From positions 1 to 46,654 of the forward strand of contig DDTJ01000051.1 of the NCBI GenBank assembly GCA_002344525.1: a stretch of DNA of 46,654 nucleotides, written 5' to 3'. Made by a program: the position numbers and the translations under genes. The notes beneath the pieces are model-generated. The model was not told the DNA's origin and searched no databases. It saw nothing but the letters and a program-made list of their open reading frames with translations. The DNA is from Akkermansiaceae bacterium UBA2367. GTDB lineage: Bacteria; Verrucomicrobiota; Verrucomicrobiia; Verrucomicrobiales; DEV007. How positions within the stretch are numbered: position 1 is the first letter of the stretch; every line of letters begins with the position of its first letter. This document shows, piece after piece, positions 15,881 through 22,983 of the stretch.

Positions 15881-16312
15881 TCAGCAAGGCGTCACGCCCT
15901 TCACGAGCAGGATGTTTCCATACTTCGCCGTCTCGCCTGTCATGACCACGGCGAAGGCCTTCCTCGCCCGCTCGTAGAAGGCGAAGCGCTCGACCCGCTC
16001 GATCGCCGGGGCGTTCGACACGTGTCGGCGGATCGGCACGAGATAGGCGTCCTCGACCGAGGGATCGAGGCGGTCGCCGGGGACCGGAGCCATCATCGCG
16101 ACGGGATGGGGCACGTAGGCGTCCAGTTCGAAGAGCGGCAGGATGGCGTCGAGGAGCGGGGCGATGCGCAGCCCGTCGGCGCGGATCGCCGTCGCGTTGA
16201 CCGACTCGCCGGGAAAATGCGCGTCGGCGAGGACGATCTCGTCACCGTGGCCCATGCGGGCGAGGGTGGCGAGGAGTTCGGGCGAAAGCAGGGGGGAGAT
16301 TCCTTTGAGCAT
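15881..16312 (-). CDS. fucU: L-fucose mutarotase (RbsD/FucU family)
   Basis: The 143-residue protein has the RbsD/FucU signature: MGHGDEIVLADAHFP with His22, Asp30 and His32, and a C-terminal YGNILLVKG strand. The enzyme interconverts alpha and beta anomers of L-fucose, which helps supply the form used by the dehydrogenase encoded immediately downstream. The length matches the FucU branch. The start is ATG 16312, without a Shine-Dalgarno sequence. It is cytoplasmic. Confidence 0.9.
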   Translation of the reverse strand: MLKGISPLLSPELLATLARMGHGDEIVLADAHFPGESVNATAIRADGLRIAPLLDAILPLFELDAYVPHPVAMMAPVPGDRLDPSVEDAYLVPIRRHVSNAPAIERVERFAFYERARKAFAVVMTGETAKYGNILLVKGVTPC

Positions 16313-16318
16313 GGGGTC

Positions 16319-16345
16319 CGAGGGTCACAGGTCACGAGTCATGGG
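16319..16345. repeat. GGGTCAC / GTCACGAG short-word repeat arm
   Basis: Three drifting copies of a GTCAC-type word (GGGTCACAGGTCACGAGTCA) lie directly upstream of fucU. The same vocabulary appears at 28648-28690, 28890-28917 and 39291-39318. Only one arm is present here, so no strong hairpin is expected. Confidence 0.45.
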
Positions 16346-16377
16346 AAGCGCGTGGGGGAGGGCTATTGAGCCGGGCG

Positions 16378-17004
16378 TCAATCGAGCAGCTCGAAAGTGA
16401 CTTCGACGAGGGCGTCGATGGACACTCGACCGCCGACGCCATCCACGAGGAGGAAAGCCACTTGGTTGGACGAGACATTCCGAGTTGTGAATCCCCCTCC
16501 ACTCTCGCTCATCTTCAACGGACGCCCGACCTTCTGTCCGTAGACGGCGGCCATGGCTTCGGCCTTCTCCTTCGCCGCTTCGAGCGCGGTCTTGCGCAAT
16601 TCCTTGCGCACCTCGATCTCGTCCTTCCGCGAGAAATCGGTGCCATGCACCGCGATCTCGGGGTTTTCGGCGAGGCTGCCGTGGACGAGTTCCAGCAGGC
16701 TCGCGTCGTCGAGTTCGATGGCGAACTGGCGCTGGCTGAAGAAGCCCTTCGAGATCCGCCGCCCTTCGGGCCCGGTCTCGTATTCGCGACCGAGGGAGTG
16801 GTTGCCCAGTTCGATCTTCTCCGAGGGGACGCCGACCTCGACGAGGTTCGCGACGAGGGCGGCGGAGATACGCACGCGGTCGGCGGACAGGATACGCTCG
16901 GCGTTGCCCGTCACGGTGATGCTGCGCGGCCCGGATGACGGAGCATCCTGGGCGGCGAGGGGCGAAGCGAGGAGAAGGGCGAAGAGGAGAAGAACGGGTT
17001 TCAT
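16378..17004 (-). CDS. SIMPL (DUF541) domain exported protein
   Basis: The 208-residue protein has a signal peptide (MKPVLLLFALLLASPLAAQ). It then has the DUF541/SIMPL start ITVTGNAERILSADRV and the family's long helix EVRKELRKTALEAAKEKAEAMAAVYG with the following GRPLKMSESGGG. The N-terminal part is shorter than usual. The first strand (RISAALVA) runs straight into VEVGVPSEKIEL, so about 25 residues of the usual first helix seem to be missing. The periplasmic function is poorly known in the whole family. A possible weak AGGAT lies ten bases before the ATG. Confidence 0.85.
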   Translation of the reverse strand: MKPVLLLFALLLASPLAAQDAPSSGPRSITVTGNAERILSADRVRISAALVANLVEVGVPSEKIELGNHSLGREYETGPEGRRISKGFFSQRQFAIELDDASLLELVHGSLAENPEIAVHGTDFSRKDEIEVRKELRKTALEAAKEKAEAMAAVYGQKVGRPLKMSESGGGFTTRNVSSNQVAFLLVDGVGGRVSIDALVEVTFELLD

Positions 17005-17202
17005 GCCGCCATCCTATCAGAACGCACTTCGCAAGGGCAGCGGAAAATGTCCGTTGAGGAGGGTTCGGTCGCCAATTCGCCCCCCTTGCCTCCCTCGTCC
17101 CGCCGCCGCGACGGGAGAACGGCTTCAGTGGCCGTATCGATTCAACTCCACAAAAGATTGCAAAAAGTGCAAGGTTTTGTGCAGCCTCCCTCACTCCGCC
17201 TC

Positions 17203-17229
17203 ATACCAATTCTGACAAAGATTTGGTAT
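17203..17229 (-). terminator. Hairpin after the secretin-like gene
   Basis: ATACCAA (17203-17209) and TTGGTAT (17223-17229) form a perfect 7-bp stem with a 13-nt loop just beyond the stop codon. No T-run follows, so termination activity is uncertain. The surrounding 17005-17202 has no gene that I can support. Confidence 0.35.
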
Positions 17230-18674
17230 CACTCCTCCCCTCCCCCGCCGCCGAGCTTCTCTTCGAGCAAGCGGATACTCTCCCTCACGATCTCCGGGTG
17301 GTATCCTGGATGCTTCTCTTTTAGCGCCCGGTATAAATTCAGCGCTTGCCGATACCGTTTGCGAGCCTCCCCGAGATCGCCCGCCTTCTCCAGATCCTTG
17401 GCGGCTTTCCGATGGAGGAAGCCAGCACGCCAAATGTACGTCGGGGTGCTCGCCAATTTGTTCGTCCGGGTGCTCGCCGATTTCTCGTCCGCGACGATCA
17501 GCACCGCCGCTCCCTCGATCCTGACCTTGCACCCCGCGAGCGCCGCGGTGTAGCGGACCGCTTCGAAAAGAGGGACGTTTGCCAATCTCAGGGTGACGGG
17601 TGTCTCGCCGACCTTCTCGTCGGGATGCAGGAGGAACAGGTTCACCCCGCGGCGCTTCCCGGACGGGTCCGGGTCGTGCTCCACGCTGGCCGCCTTGAGG
17701 ATGGCCACGGCCTCGGCCAAGGGAGTCCGGTCGAACTCGAGCGAAGGGATGACGATGCTCTTCACCTTCTCGATGGCCGGGTCGGGCACCGCTTCGGGAA
17801 AGAGGGAACTGTCCCACTGCGGCGCACCGCCGGGCGGGACCGGTGGAAGCGGCGTCCCGGTCGGATCGCAGACGGTGGCGGTGACAAGCCGGGTGCGGTA
17901 GCGACCGTCATCGAGCCGCTCCTCGAAGGCGACCGTGCCGCCCGAGGGGATCACGACGTGGACCCGCCCGAGCGAGCGGGGATTCCCTTCCCAGCGGCCG
18001 TGGAGATGCTCGATCTCCAAGCCCGCGGCGGAGCGGTCTTCGGAAAGCAGCGGGGTGGCGCTGGCGAGCGCGTCCGCGATCCAGAACTCGACCGTGTTCC
18101 GCGACCGGGCGAAGACGGTCGGGGCGAGGCGGACTCGGTCGGATTCCCCCGAGACGGCACGGCGCATCCATTCGTCTAGCTCCGCACCGCTCGCAAACGT
18201 CCGCGAAGGCCGCAGCAACGGCGGCTGGGACGCCGCCCCGTCCACGGCGATCCGGGCGCCGGAATCAGAATCGACGACGAGGCTGGGGTCGGCGGATTCC
18301 CCGGGCGGGAAAAGCGGCCTGCGCGTTTCGAGAATCCGGTAGCCCAGCAGCACTTGCAGAGGCAGCGCGGCATCCCGTGCCTCAAGCAACTCGCGGATGC
18401 GGAGGTGGATCTGCGGCTCCCCGCGCACGATCAATTGGAAACGCTCCGGGTGGTAGATCGCCGTGCCGCCGGGTCCGAAGACGATGCCCTCGCGCTCCAG
18501 ACGCTCGCGGGCGCTCAGCCTCTCTCCCGACGCCGCGTCGTCGAAAAAGCCGGGGAGGACGGTGTGGGCTTCGACGGAAAGCCCCAGCGGCTCGGCTTCC
18601 CCACCGTGGAGCACGGCCAAAGGCGGCGAGACGAGGGCGCAGCAGACGACGAACAGACGGGAAACGGATTTCAT
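17229..18674 (-). CDS. Exported secretin-N/STN-like protein
   Basis: The 481-residue protein has a signal peptide (MKSVSRLFVVCCALVSPPLAVLHG). ATG 18674 was chosen because it begins this peptide. Residues about 75-290 resemble the N0/N1-type ring domains of secretins (FQLIVRGEPQIHLRIRELLEARDAALPLQVLLGYRILETRR). A later STN-like segment (SIVIPSLEFDRTPLAEAVAIL, then VTLRLANVPLFEAVRYTAALAG, then an IVADE-type end) repeats this logic. A short helical tail (AAKDLEKAGDLGEARKRYRQAL) looks TPR-like. No secretin pore domain is present, so it is probably a periplasmic accessory or a Verrucomicrobia-specific relative. The function is unknown. Confidence 0.7.
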   Translation of the reverse strand: MKSVSRLFVVCCALVSPPLAVLHGGEAEPLGLSVEAHTVLPGFFDDAASGERLSARERLEREGIVFGPGGTAIYHPERFQLIVRGEPQIHLRIRELLEARDAALPLQVLLGYRILETRRPLFPPGESADPSLVVDSDSGARIAVDGAASQPPLLRPSRTFASGAELDEWMRRAVSGESDRVRLAPTVFARSRNTVEFWIADALASATPLLSEDRSAAGLEIEHLHGRWEGNPRSLGRVHVVIPSGGTVAFEERLDDGRYRTRLVTATVCDPTGTPLPPVPPGGAPQWDSSLFPEAVPDPAIEKVKSIVIPSLEFDRTPLAEAVAILKAASVEHDPDPSGKRRGVNLFLLHPDEKVGETPVTLRLANVPLFEAVRYTAALAGCKVRIEGAAVLIVADEKSASTRTNKLASTPTYIWRAGFLHRKAAKDLEKAGDLGEARKRYRQALNLYRALKEKHPGYHPEIVRESIRLLEEKLGGGGGEE

Positions 18675-18702
18675 AGTCGGCGAGCGGTTTTCCGCAAGGA
18701 CG

Positions 18703-18731
18703 ATGCTATCAGATTGGTCAAGAGGGGACAA
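18703..18731 (-). promoter_or_regulatory. Candidate promoter of the secretin-like gene
   Basis: On the minus strand TTGTCC (18731-18726), a 17-bp spacer and TAGCAT (18708-18703) give a reasonable -35/-10 pair, about 29 bases before the ATG. Confidence 0.35.
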
Positions 18732-18820
18732 GCCGCGAGGCCACCGGCGAAAACGCATTGGGAAATGCCCGCAACTGCGGTTACGTTGGCCGCCTTTCCC
18801 CGCAGGCATCACTGGCATCC

Positions 18821-19903
18821 ATGGCAAGCCCCCCGAACCTCTACGCCCTCATCCTCGCCGGAGGCAGCGGCACGCGCTTCTGGCCGCTCAGCCGCAATGC
18901 CCGGCCCAAGCAGCTCCTCGCCCTTTTCGACGACGAGACCCTGATCGAGAAGGCCGTCAACCGTCTCGACGGACTCGTTCCGCCCGAGCGCATCCTCGTC
19001 CTCACCAACGAAGCCCAGCTCGAAGGAATCCGCGCCGCCCTGCCGGACCTGCCCACCGAAAACATCGTCGCCGAGCCCGCCCGCCGTGACACCGCGCCCG
19101 CCATCGCCCTCGCCGCCGGATGGATCGCCGCCCGCGACCCGCAGGCCACCATGATCGCCCTGCCCGCCGACCAGCTCGTCGTGAAGGTCGAAGAGTTCCG
19201 CCAAGTGCTTCGCGCCGCCGCCGCCGCCGCGTCCGCCGAGCAGGCCCCCGTCACCCTCGGCATCCGGCCCGACTGGCCCTGCCCCAGCTACGGCTACATC
19301 GAGCGCGGCGCCCGAGTCGAGACCGACGACGCCGGCACCGGGCTCGCCGTCCACGAGGTGGAGCGCTTCCGCGAAAAGCCCTCCGTCGAAACGGCCGGGG
19401 AATACCTGAAAGCGGGCGGCTTCTCGTGGAACGCGGGCATTTTCATCTGGACGATTCCAACCCTGCTGCGCGAGCTTTCGCAACACTGCTCCCCGCTCGC
19501 CGCCTTCGTCGAGGCCCTGCGCGATTCCAAAGACTTCGCCGCGACCGTGACGGAGCGCTTCCCGGCGCTCGAAAAAATCTCCATCGACTTCGCCCTGATG
19601 GAAAAGGCAGGCCGCATCCTGAATCTCGAAGCCGAGATCGGCTGGGACGACGTCGGTGGCTGGCCTTCGGTCGCGAAGTATCTCGAATGCGACGAACAGG
19701 GCAACGCCCGTCGCGGTCCCCTCCTCGCCGTCGATGCGAACGACAACATCGTCTTCTCCACCGACGGGATGCCCAAGGTCTGTCTCCTCGGCGTCGGGAA
19801 CCTCATCGTCGTCCAAACGCCCGACGCCCTCCTCGTCGCCAACCGGAACGACGCCGACCAGATCAAAAAGCTGGTGGACCGGCTCCCTCCCGAGCTTCTC
19901 TGA
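18821..19903 (+). CDS. manC: Mannose-1-phosphate guanylyltransferase
   Basis: The 360-residue protein begins with the nucleotidyltransferase loop LILAGGSGTRFWPLSR (about residues 10-25) and Lys30, followed by the family's AEPARRDTAPAIALAA, LPADQLV, YGYIERG and FREKPS motifs and GGFSWNAGIFIW. It makes GDP-mannose from GTP and mannose-1-phosphate for glycan or GDP-fucose synthesis. It is the single-domain type, without the C-terminal isomerase domain. ATG 18821 is used because it sits directly before the strand leading to the loop; no Shine-Dalgarno is present. The ruvX reading frame follows closely. Confidence 0.92.
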   Translation: MASPPNLYALILAGGSGTRFWPLSRNARPKQLLALFDDETLIEKAVNRLDGLVPPERILVLTNEAQLEGIRAALPDLPTENIVAEPARRDTAPAIALAAGWIAARDPQATMIALPADQLVVKVEEFRQVLRAAAAAASAEQAPVTLGIRPDWPCPSYGYIERGARVETDDAGTGLAVHEVERFREKPSVETAGEYLKAGGFSWNAGIFIWTIPTLLRELSQHCSPLAAFVEALRDSKDFAATVTERFPALEKISIDFALMEKAGRILNLEAEIGWDDVGGWPSVAKYLECDEQGNARRGPLLAVDANDNIVFSTDGMPKVCLLGVGNLIVVQTPDALLVANRNDADQIKKLVDRLPPELL

Positions 19904-19931
19904 ACGGATCGCACCTTCCCGCCTCTCAACC

Positions 19932-20366
19932 ATCGACTCTCCGCTCTCAACCACCCGCGCTCTCGGCCTCGACCACGGCACCGCCCGCATCGGTGTGGCT
20001 GTGAGCGACGATCTGGGCTTCCTCGCCCATCCGCTGGAAACCGTGCCCGCCACCGATCCCAACCGCGCCATCGCCCGGATCGCCGAACTGGTCGCTCTGA
20101 GGGGCATCGAGGATCTCGTCATCGGCCTGCCCCTGCACATGGACGGAGGCGAAGGCGAAGCCGCCGCGAGGGTCCGCGCCTTCGTCGCAAAGCTGCGGCT
20201 GCGGCTGCCGGAGACGATCCGCTACCACGAAATCGACGAGACCCTCACCACCGCCATCGCCTACGAAAAGCTGAGGGCCGCCGGGAAGAAGGCGAAAAAG
20301 GCGAAGCCCGTCATCGACCAAGCCGCGGCGGTGGAGATTCTGCAAGCTTGGCTGGACGCGAGGTAG
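19932..20366 (+). CDS. ruvX: Putative pre-16S rRNA nuclease / Holliday junction resolvase homologue RuvX
   Basis: The protein has the YqgF/RuvX core: LGLDHGTARIGVAVSDD with the catalytic Asp, VIGLPLHMDGGEGEAA, and the ends EIDETLTTAIA and VIDQAAAVEIL. It acts in 16S rRNA 5'-end maturation. The start is a problem. No ATG, GTG or TTG exists in frame between the manC stop and the LGLD motif; the nearest ones lie far inside manC. I mark the ATC at 19932, which would give about 144 residues, the usual length. It overlaps a CTCTCAACC word repeat. Translational coupling to manC or another rare start is possible. Confidence 0.8.
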   Translation: MDSPLSTTRALGLDHGTARIGVAVSDDLGFLAHPLETVPATDPNRAIARIAELVALRGIEDLVIGLPLHMDGGEGEAAARVRAFVAKLRLRLPETIRYHEIDETLTTAIAYEKLRAAGKKAKKAKPVIDQAAAVEILQAWLDAR

Positions 20367-20505
20367 GGGGATCGACGGGCGCATCCTGCGGCATTCGCGG
20401 GAGGACTCGCGGCGCGTCCTCGGTCTGGTCGGCAGGCCCTGGCTGAGCGCTGAAGCAAACGCTTCGTCCAAAACTTAATTCTTCAAAACCAATTTTGGTT
20501 CCGTC

Positions 20506-21792
20506 TCAATCGGCCATCCGTCTCTCCGCGTTGAACCCGAGGCAGAACAGGCCCGACACCACGAAAGCCGCCGCGCAGAAAATCAGGCCCTCGCTCCAGT
20601 CGCCGTTGCGGTCGAGGGTCTTGATCACCACCGGCAGCACCCAGATGCCGACGGCCGCGCCCATGTTTCCCCACATGTTCGCCCAGCCGAAAAGCGGAGG
20701 GGTGTGCTTCCCGCACATCTCCTGAAGGCCAGCCCAGAGCGCAGGCAGGCCGAAGTCGGTCGCGAAGGCCGCCATGCCGAACGCGGCCATCAGCGCCCAA
20801 GGATTGTCCAAGCCCATCGCGATCACGAAGAAAACCGCCGCGAGGAATCGCGATCCGGCGAGCGGGATAATGCGCCCGAGCTTCACCCCCCATTTGCGCA
20901 AACACGCGTCAGTGAAGAAGCCGCCCACGACCAGTCCGAGGATGCCGATGGAGAGGGCGAGCGTGTTGATCGTCTCGGCGAGCGCCTTTTCGACGCCCTT
21001 CACCTCGATGAGATACTTCGATAGCGAGACCGCGAGGAAGGCCCAACCGAGATTGGTGAAGAACTGCGCCCCCGAGTTCATCCAGAGGCTGCCGTGGGTG
21101 AAGGCGAGCCGCCATGGGAAGGCGTAGGCCTTTTTCTCCCCGCCCTCCGTCTCGGGCGGGCGCCCCGCCTCCAGCAGGGCCAGTTCGGCCTCGTTCACCT
21201 GCGGATGCTGCTGCGGGCGCTCGCGGAAGACTCTCCAGAAAAAGAGCGCGAAGAAGACCCCGGCGATCCCGTAGATCCAGCCGGCCCAGCGCCAGTTGCC
21301 GAAGCCCGCGATCACCGTCACCGTCAGCCAAGGCGCGATCGCCCCGCCAATCCGCCCGCCCAGCGAGACCACGCTACTGGTGAAGCCGCGCTTCGACCAC
21401 TCCGACCAGCGGGCGAGGAGGCCGCTGCTGATCGGATAGGCCCCCGCCTCGGCGAAGCCACAACCGATCCGGGCGAGCAACAGCGACACGGCCCCCGTCG
21501 CGAAGCCTGTGAGCACGGTGAAGCCCGACCAGAACAGGATATAGACCGACATCAGCGACCTCGCCCCGAAGCGCACCGCGAGGTAGCCCGCCGGGAGCTG
21601 GCCGAGAGCGTAGGCCGCAAAGAAGGCCCCCTTAATCCAACCGTCCATGAGCGGGTCGAGGGGGATGTCCGCCTTGAACGAATCCGAGTTCATGATCGCC
21701 GCCATGCAGATGCGGTCGAGATACATGAGGAAAGCCGCCGCCGTGGTCGCGGCGAGGATCCAATGGCGGACGGCGGTGGGGCGTTCGGTCAT
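20506..21792 (-). CDS. MFS transporter, anion:cation symporter (sugar-acid) type
   Basis: This is a 428-residue major facilitator with about 12 hydrophobic segments. The first helix carries the ACS-family YLDRICMAAIM motif, helix 4 has ARIGCGFAEAGAYPISSGLLARW and helix 5 SLGGRIGGAIAPWLT. Such proteins import hexuronates, galactonate, glucarate or related organic anions with protons. The substrate cannot be deduced. Its presence near ketoglutarate-semialdehyde and fucose dehydrogenases is consistent with sugar-acid uptake. ATG 21792 was chosen; extension upstream adds a hydrophilic, repeat-derived stretch. It is convergent with ruvX. Confidence 0.85.
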   Translation of the reverse strand: MTERPTAVRHWILAATTAAAFLMYLDRICMAAIMNSDSFKADIPLDPLMDGWIKGAFFAAYALGQLPAGYLAVRFGARSLMSVYILFWSGFTVLTGFATGAVSLLLARIGCGFAEAGAYPISSGLLARWSEWSKRGFTSSVVSLGGRIGGAIAPWLTVTVIAGFGNWRWAGWIYGIAGVFFALFFWRVFRERPQQHPQVNEAELALLEAGRPPETEGGEKKAYAFPWRLAFTHGSLWMNSGAQFFTNLGWAFLAVSLSKYLIEVKGVEKALAETINTLALSIGILGLVVGGFFTDACLRKWGVKLGRIIPLAGSRFLAAVFFVIAMGLDNPWALMAAFGMAAFATDFGLPALWAGLQEMCGKHTPPLFGWANMWGNMGAAVGIWVLPVVIKTLDRNGDWSEGLIFCAAAFVVSGLFCLGFNAERRMAD

Positions 21793-21887
21793 AGCGGTTC
21801 CAGCGGTAGGAAGGACGCATCGTCTCGCGTGCAACACCGTCCTGTCAAACCCGGATTTCCCGCGATGGCGGATGATCGAGGGGCTTG

Positions 21888-21955
21888 CCCACGGAAAACG
21901 CGGAAACTCACGGAAGGCACGGCGTGACGGAGTCCTTTCCGTGCAATTCCGTGGG
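21888..21955. repeat. CCACGGAA word palindrome, copy 1
   Basis: CCCACGGAA (21888-21896) and TTCCGTGGG (21947-21955) form the outer stem. Inside the arms are further GCGGAAACTCACGGAA and TTTCCGTGCAATTCCG words. The second copy, at 31249-31322, shares CGGAAACTCACGGAA and the outer stem. Confidence 0.7.
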
Positions 21956-21982
21956 CCTTTCTCGTCTTCGACGCGCCAGCGT

Positions 21983-22056
21983 CTGTAGCCGACCTCACTG
22001 AAGCCGGACAGGACTTCCTTTCGACGCTCGACCGAGGTCAATGACCTTATCTACAG
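21983..22056. repeat. CTGTAGCC three-way-junction repeat, copy 3 (degenerate)
   Basis: CTGTAG (21983-21988) and CTACAG (22051-22056) form the outer stem. The inner hairpins are decayed (GACCTCACTGAAGCCGG; CGAGGTCAATGACCTTAT). The linker retains CGACGCTCGACC as in copy 1. The rest of the gap to 22152 has no gene that I can support. Confidence 0.7.
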
Positions 22057-22152
22057 ATCCGGCGTCGAACGATCTTCCGTGTTTCGACCAGCATTCAAGG
22101 AACGTTCGCTACTATGGCGGCGGAGAGGGTCCGGTCGAGCGGCCAACCCTCT

Positions 22153-22788
22153 TCACTCCGGCGGCGTCATCGGCGCGCCGTCGAAGAACTCGACGAGCCC
22201 TGTTTCGAGCGAGTATTCCGCCCCCACGACGGCGAGACCGTCCTGGGCGATGAGCCTCTCGAGGATCTCGGAACCGTGGCGGAGGTGGTCGACGGAGGCG
22301 CGGATGTTCGCCCGCACGGCGTAACGGACGAGGGCGGCGCGGTCCTGTGCCAAGCCGGTTTCGAGCAGCGTCTCGACCGAGGGGCGGATGCGGTCCACGA
22401 TGGAGCGGAGATTGCGCGAGCGGTTCGCCTGGGGGCGCTGGAGTTCGTCGATGGTCGCCTGGATCGCGCCACAGGTCGAGTGTCCCATCACCACGACGAG
22501 GCGGGCTCCGGTGACCTCGGCGGCGTATTCGATGCTGCCGATCTGCGAGGGGGCGACGATATTCCCGGCGACGCGGATGACGAAGAGGTCGCCGAGCCCT
22601 TGGTCGAAGACGATCTCCGCCGGCACGCGCGAATCGGAGCAGCCGAGGATGACGGCGAAGGGCTGCTGGCCCGTGACGAGCTGGTTGCGGCGAGCCGCGC
22701 CGGTGAGGCCCGCTTCGCTCGGGAGATCTTGGGCGAAGCGGAGGTTGCCCTCGCGGAGGCGGTTCAGGGCGATGTCGGGGGGGATCAT
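22153..22788 (-). CDS. Beta-carbonic anhydrase
   Basis: The 211-residue protein has the complete zinc site of the beta class: Cys50, Asp52 and Arg54 in ILGCSDSRVP, and His103 and Cys106 in MGHSTCGAI. It interconverts CO2 and bicarbonate. There is no signal peptide, so it is probably cytoplasmic. The start is ATG 22788, without a Shine-Dalgarno sequence. A tandem 12-mer repeat lies directly upstream. Confidence 0.93.
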   Translation of the reverse strand: MIPPDIALNRLREGNLRFAQDLPSEAGLTGAARRNQLVTGQQPFAVILGCSDSRVPAEIVFDQGLGDLFVIRVAGNIVAPSQIGSIEYAAEVTGARLVVVMGHSTCGAIQATIDELQRPQANRSRNLRSIVDRIRPSVETLLETGLAQDRAALVRYAVRANIRASVDHLRHGSEILERLIAQDGLAVVGAEYSLETGLVEFFDGAPMTPPE

Positions 22789-22835
22789 GTGACGGGTTCG
22801 ATAGCGCGGGGTTGGGGGGAATGCAAGACGGGTTC

Positions 22836-22970
22836 CCTCCTACTCATCCTCCTACTCATCCTCCTACTCATCCTCCTACTCATCCTCCTGCTCATCCTCC
22901 TACTCATACTCAGCGGACGACGGGAGACGTTCGGTTTTGAGTAGGAGTAGGAGGATGAGGACGAGTAGGA
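22836..22970. repeat. Six tandem 12-mers with an inverted arm
   Basis: CCTCCTACTCAT is repeated six times at 22836-22907; copy five has G for A in TACTCAT. Positions 22939-22970 carry the complementary words GAGTAGGAGTAGGAGGATGA and GACGAGTAGGA. The two arms can pair over about 30 bp. There are no unique spacers, so this is not a CRISPR array. Confidence 0.85.
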
Positions 22971-22983
22971 ATCCTCCCCCACC

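Noticed and set aside
20487..20500. AACCAA/TTGGTT hairpin between ruvX and the MFS gene
   Set aside because: The loop would be only two bases and the flanks lack a clear T-run, so it is too weak to call a terminator.
22836..22907. Tandem repeat considered as a CRISPR array
   Set aside because: The units are 12 bp and directly adjacent, with no spacers.
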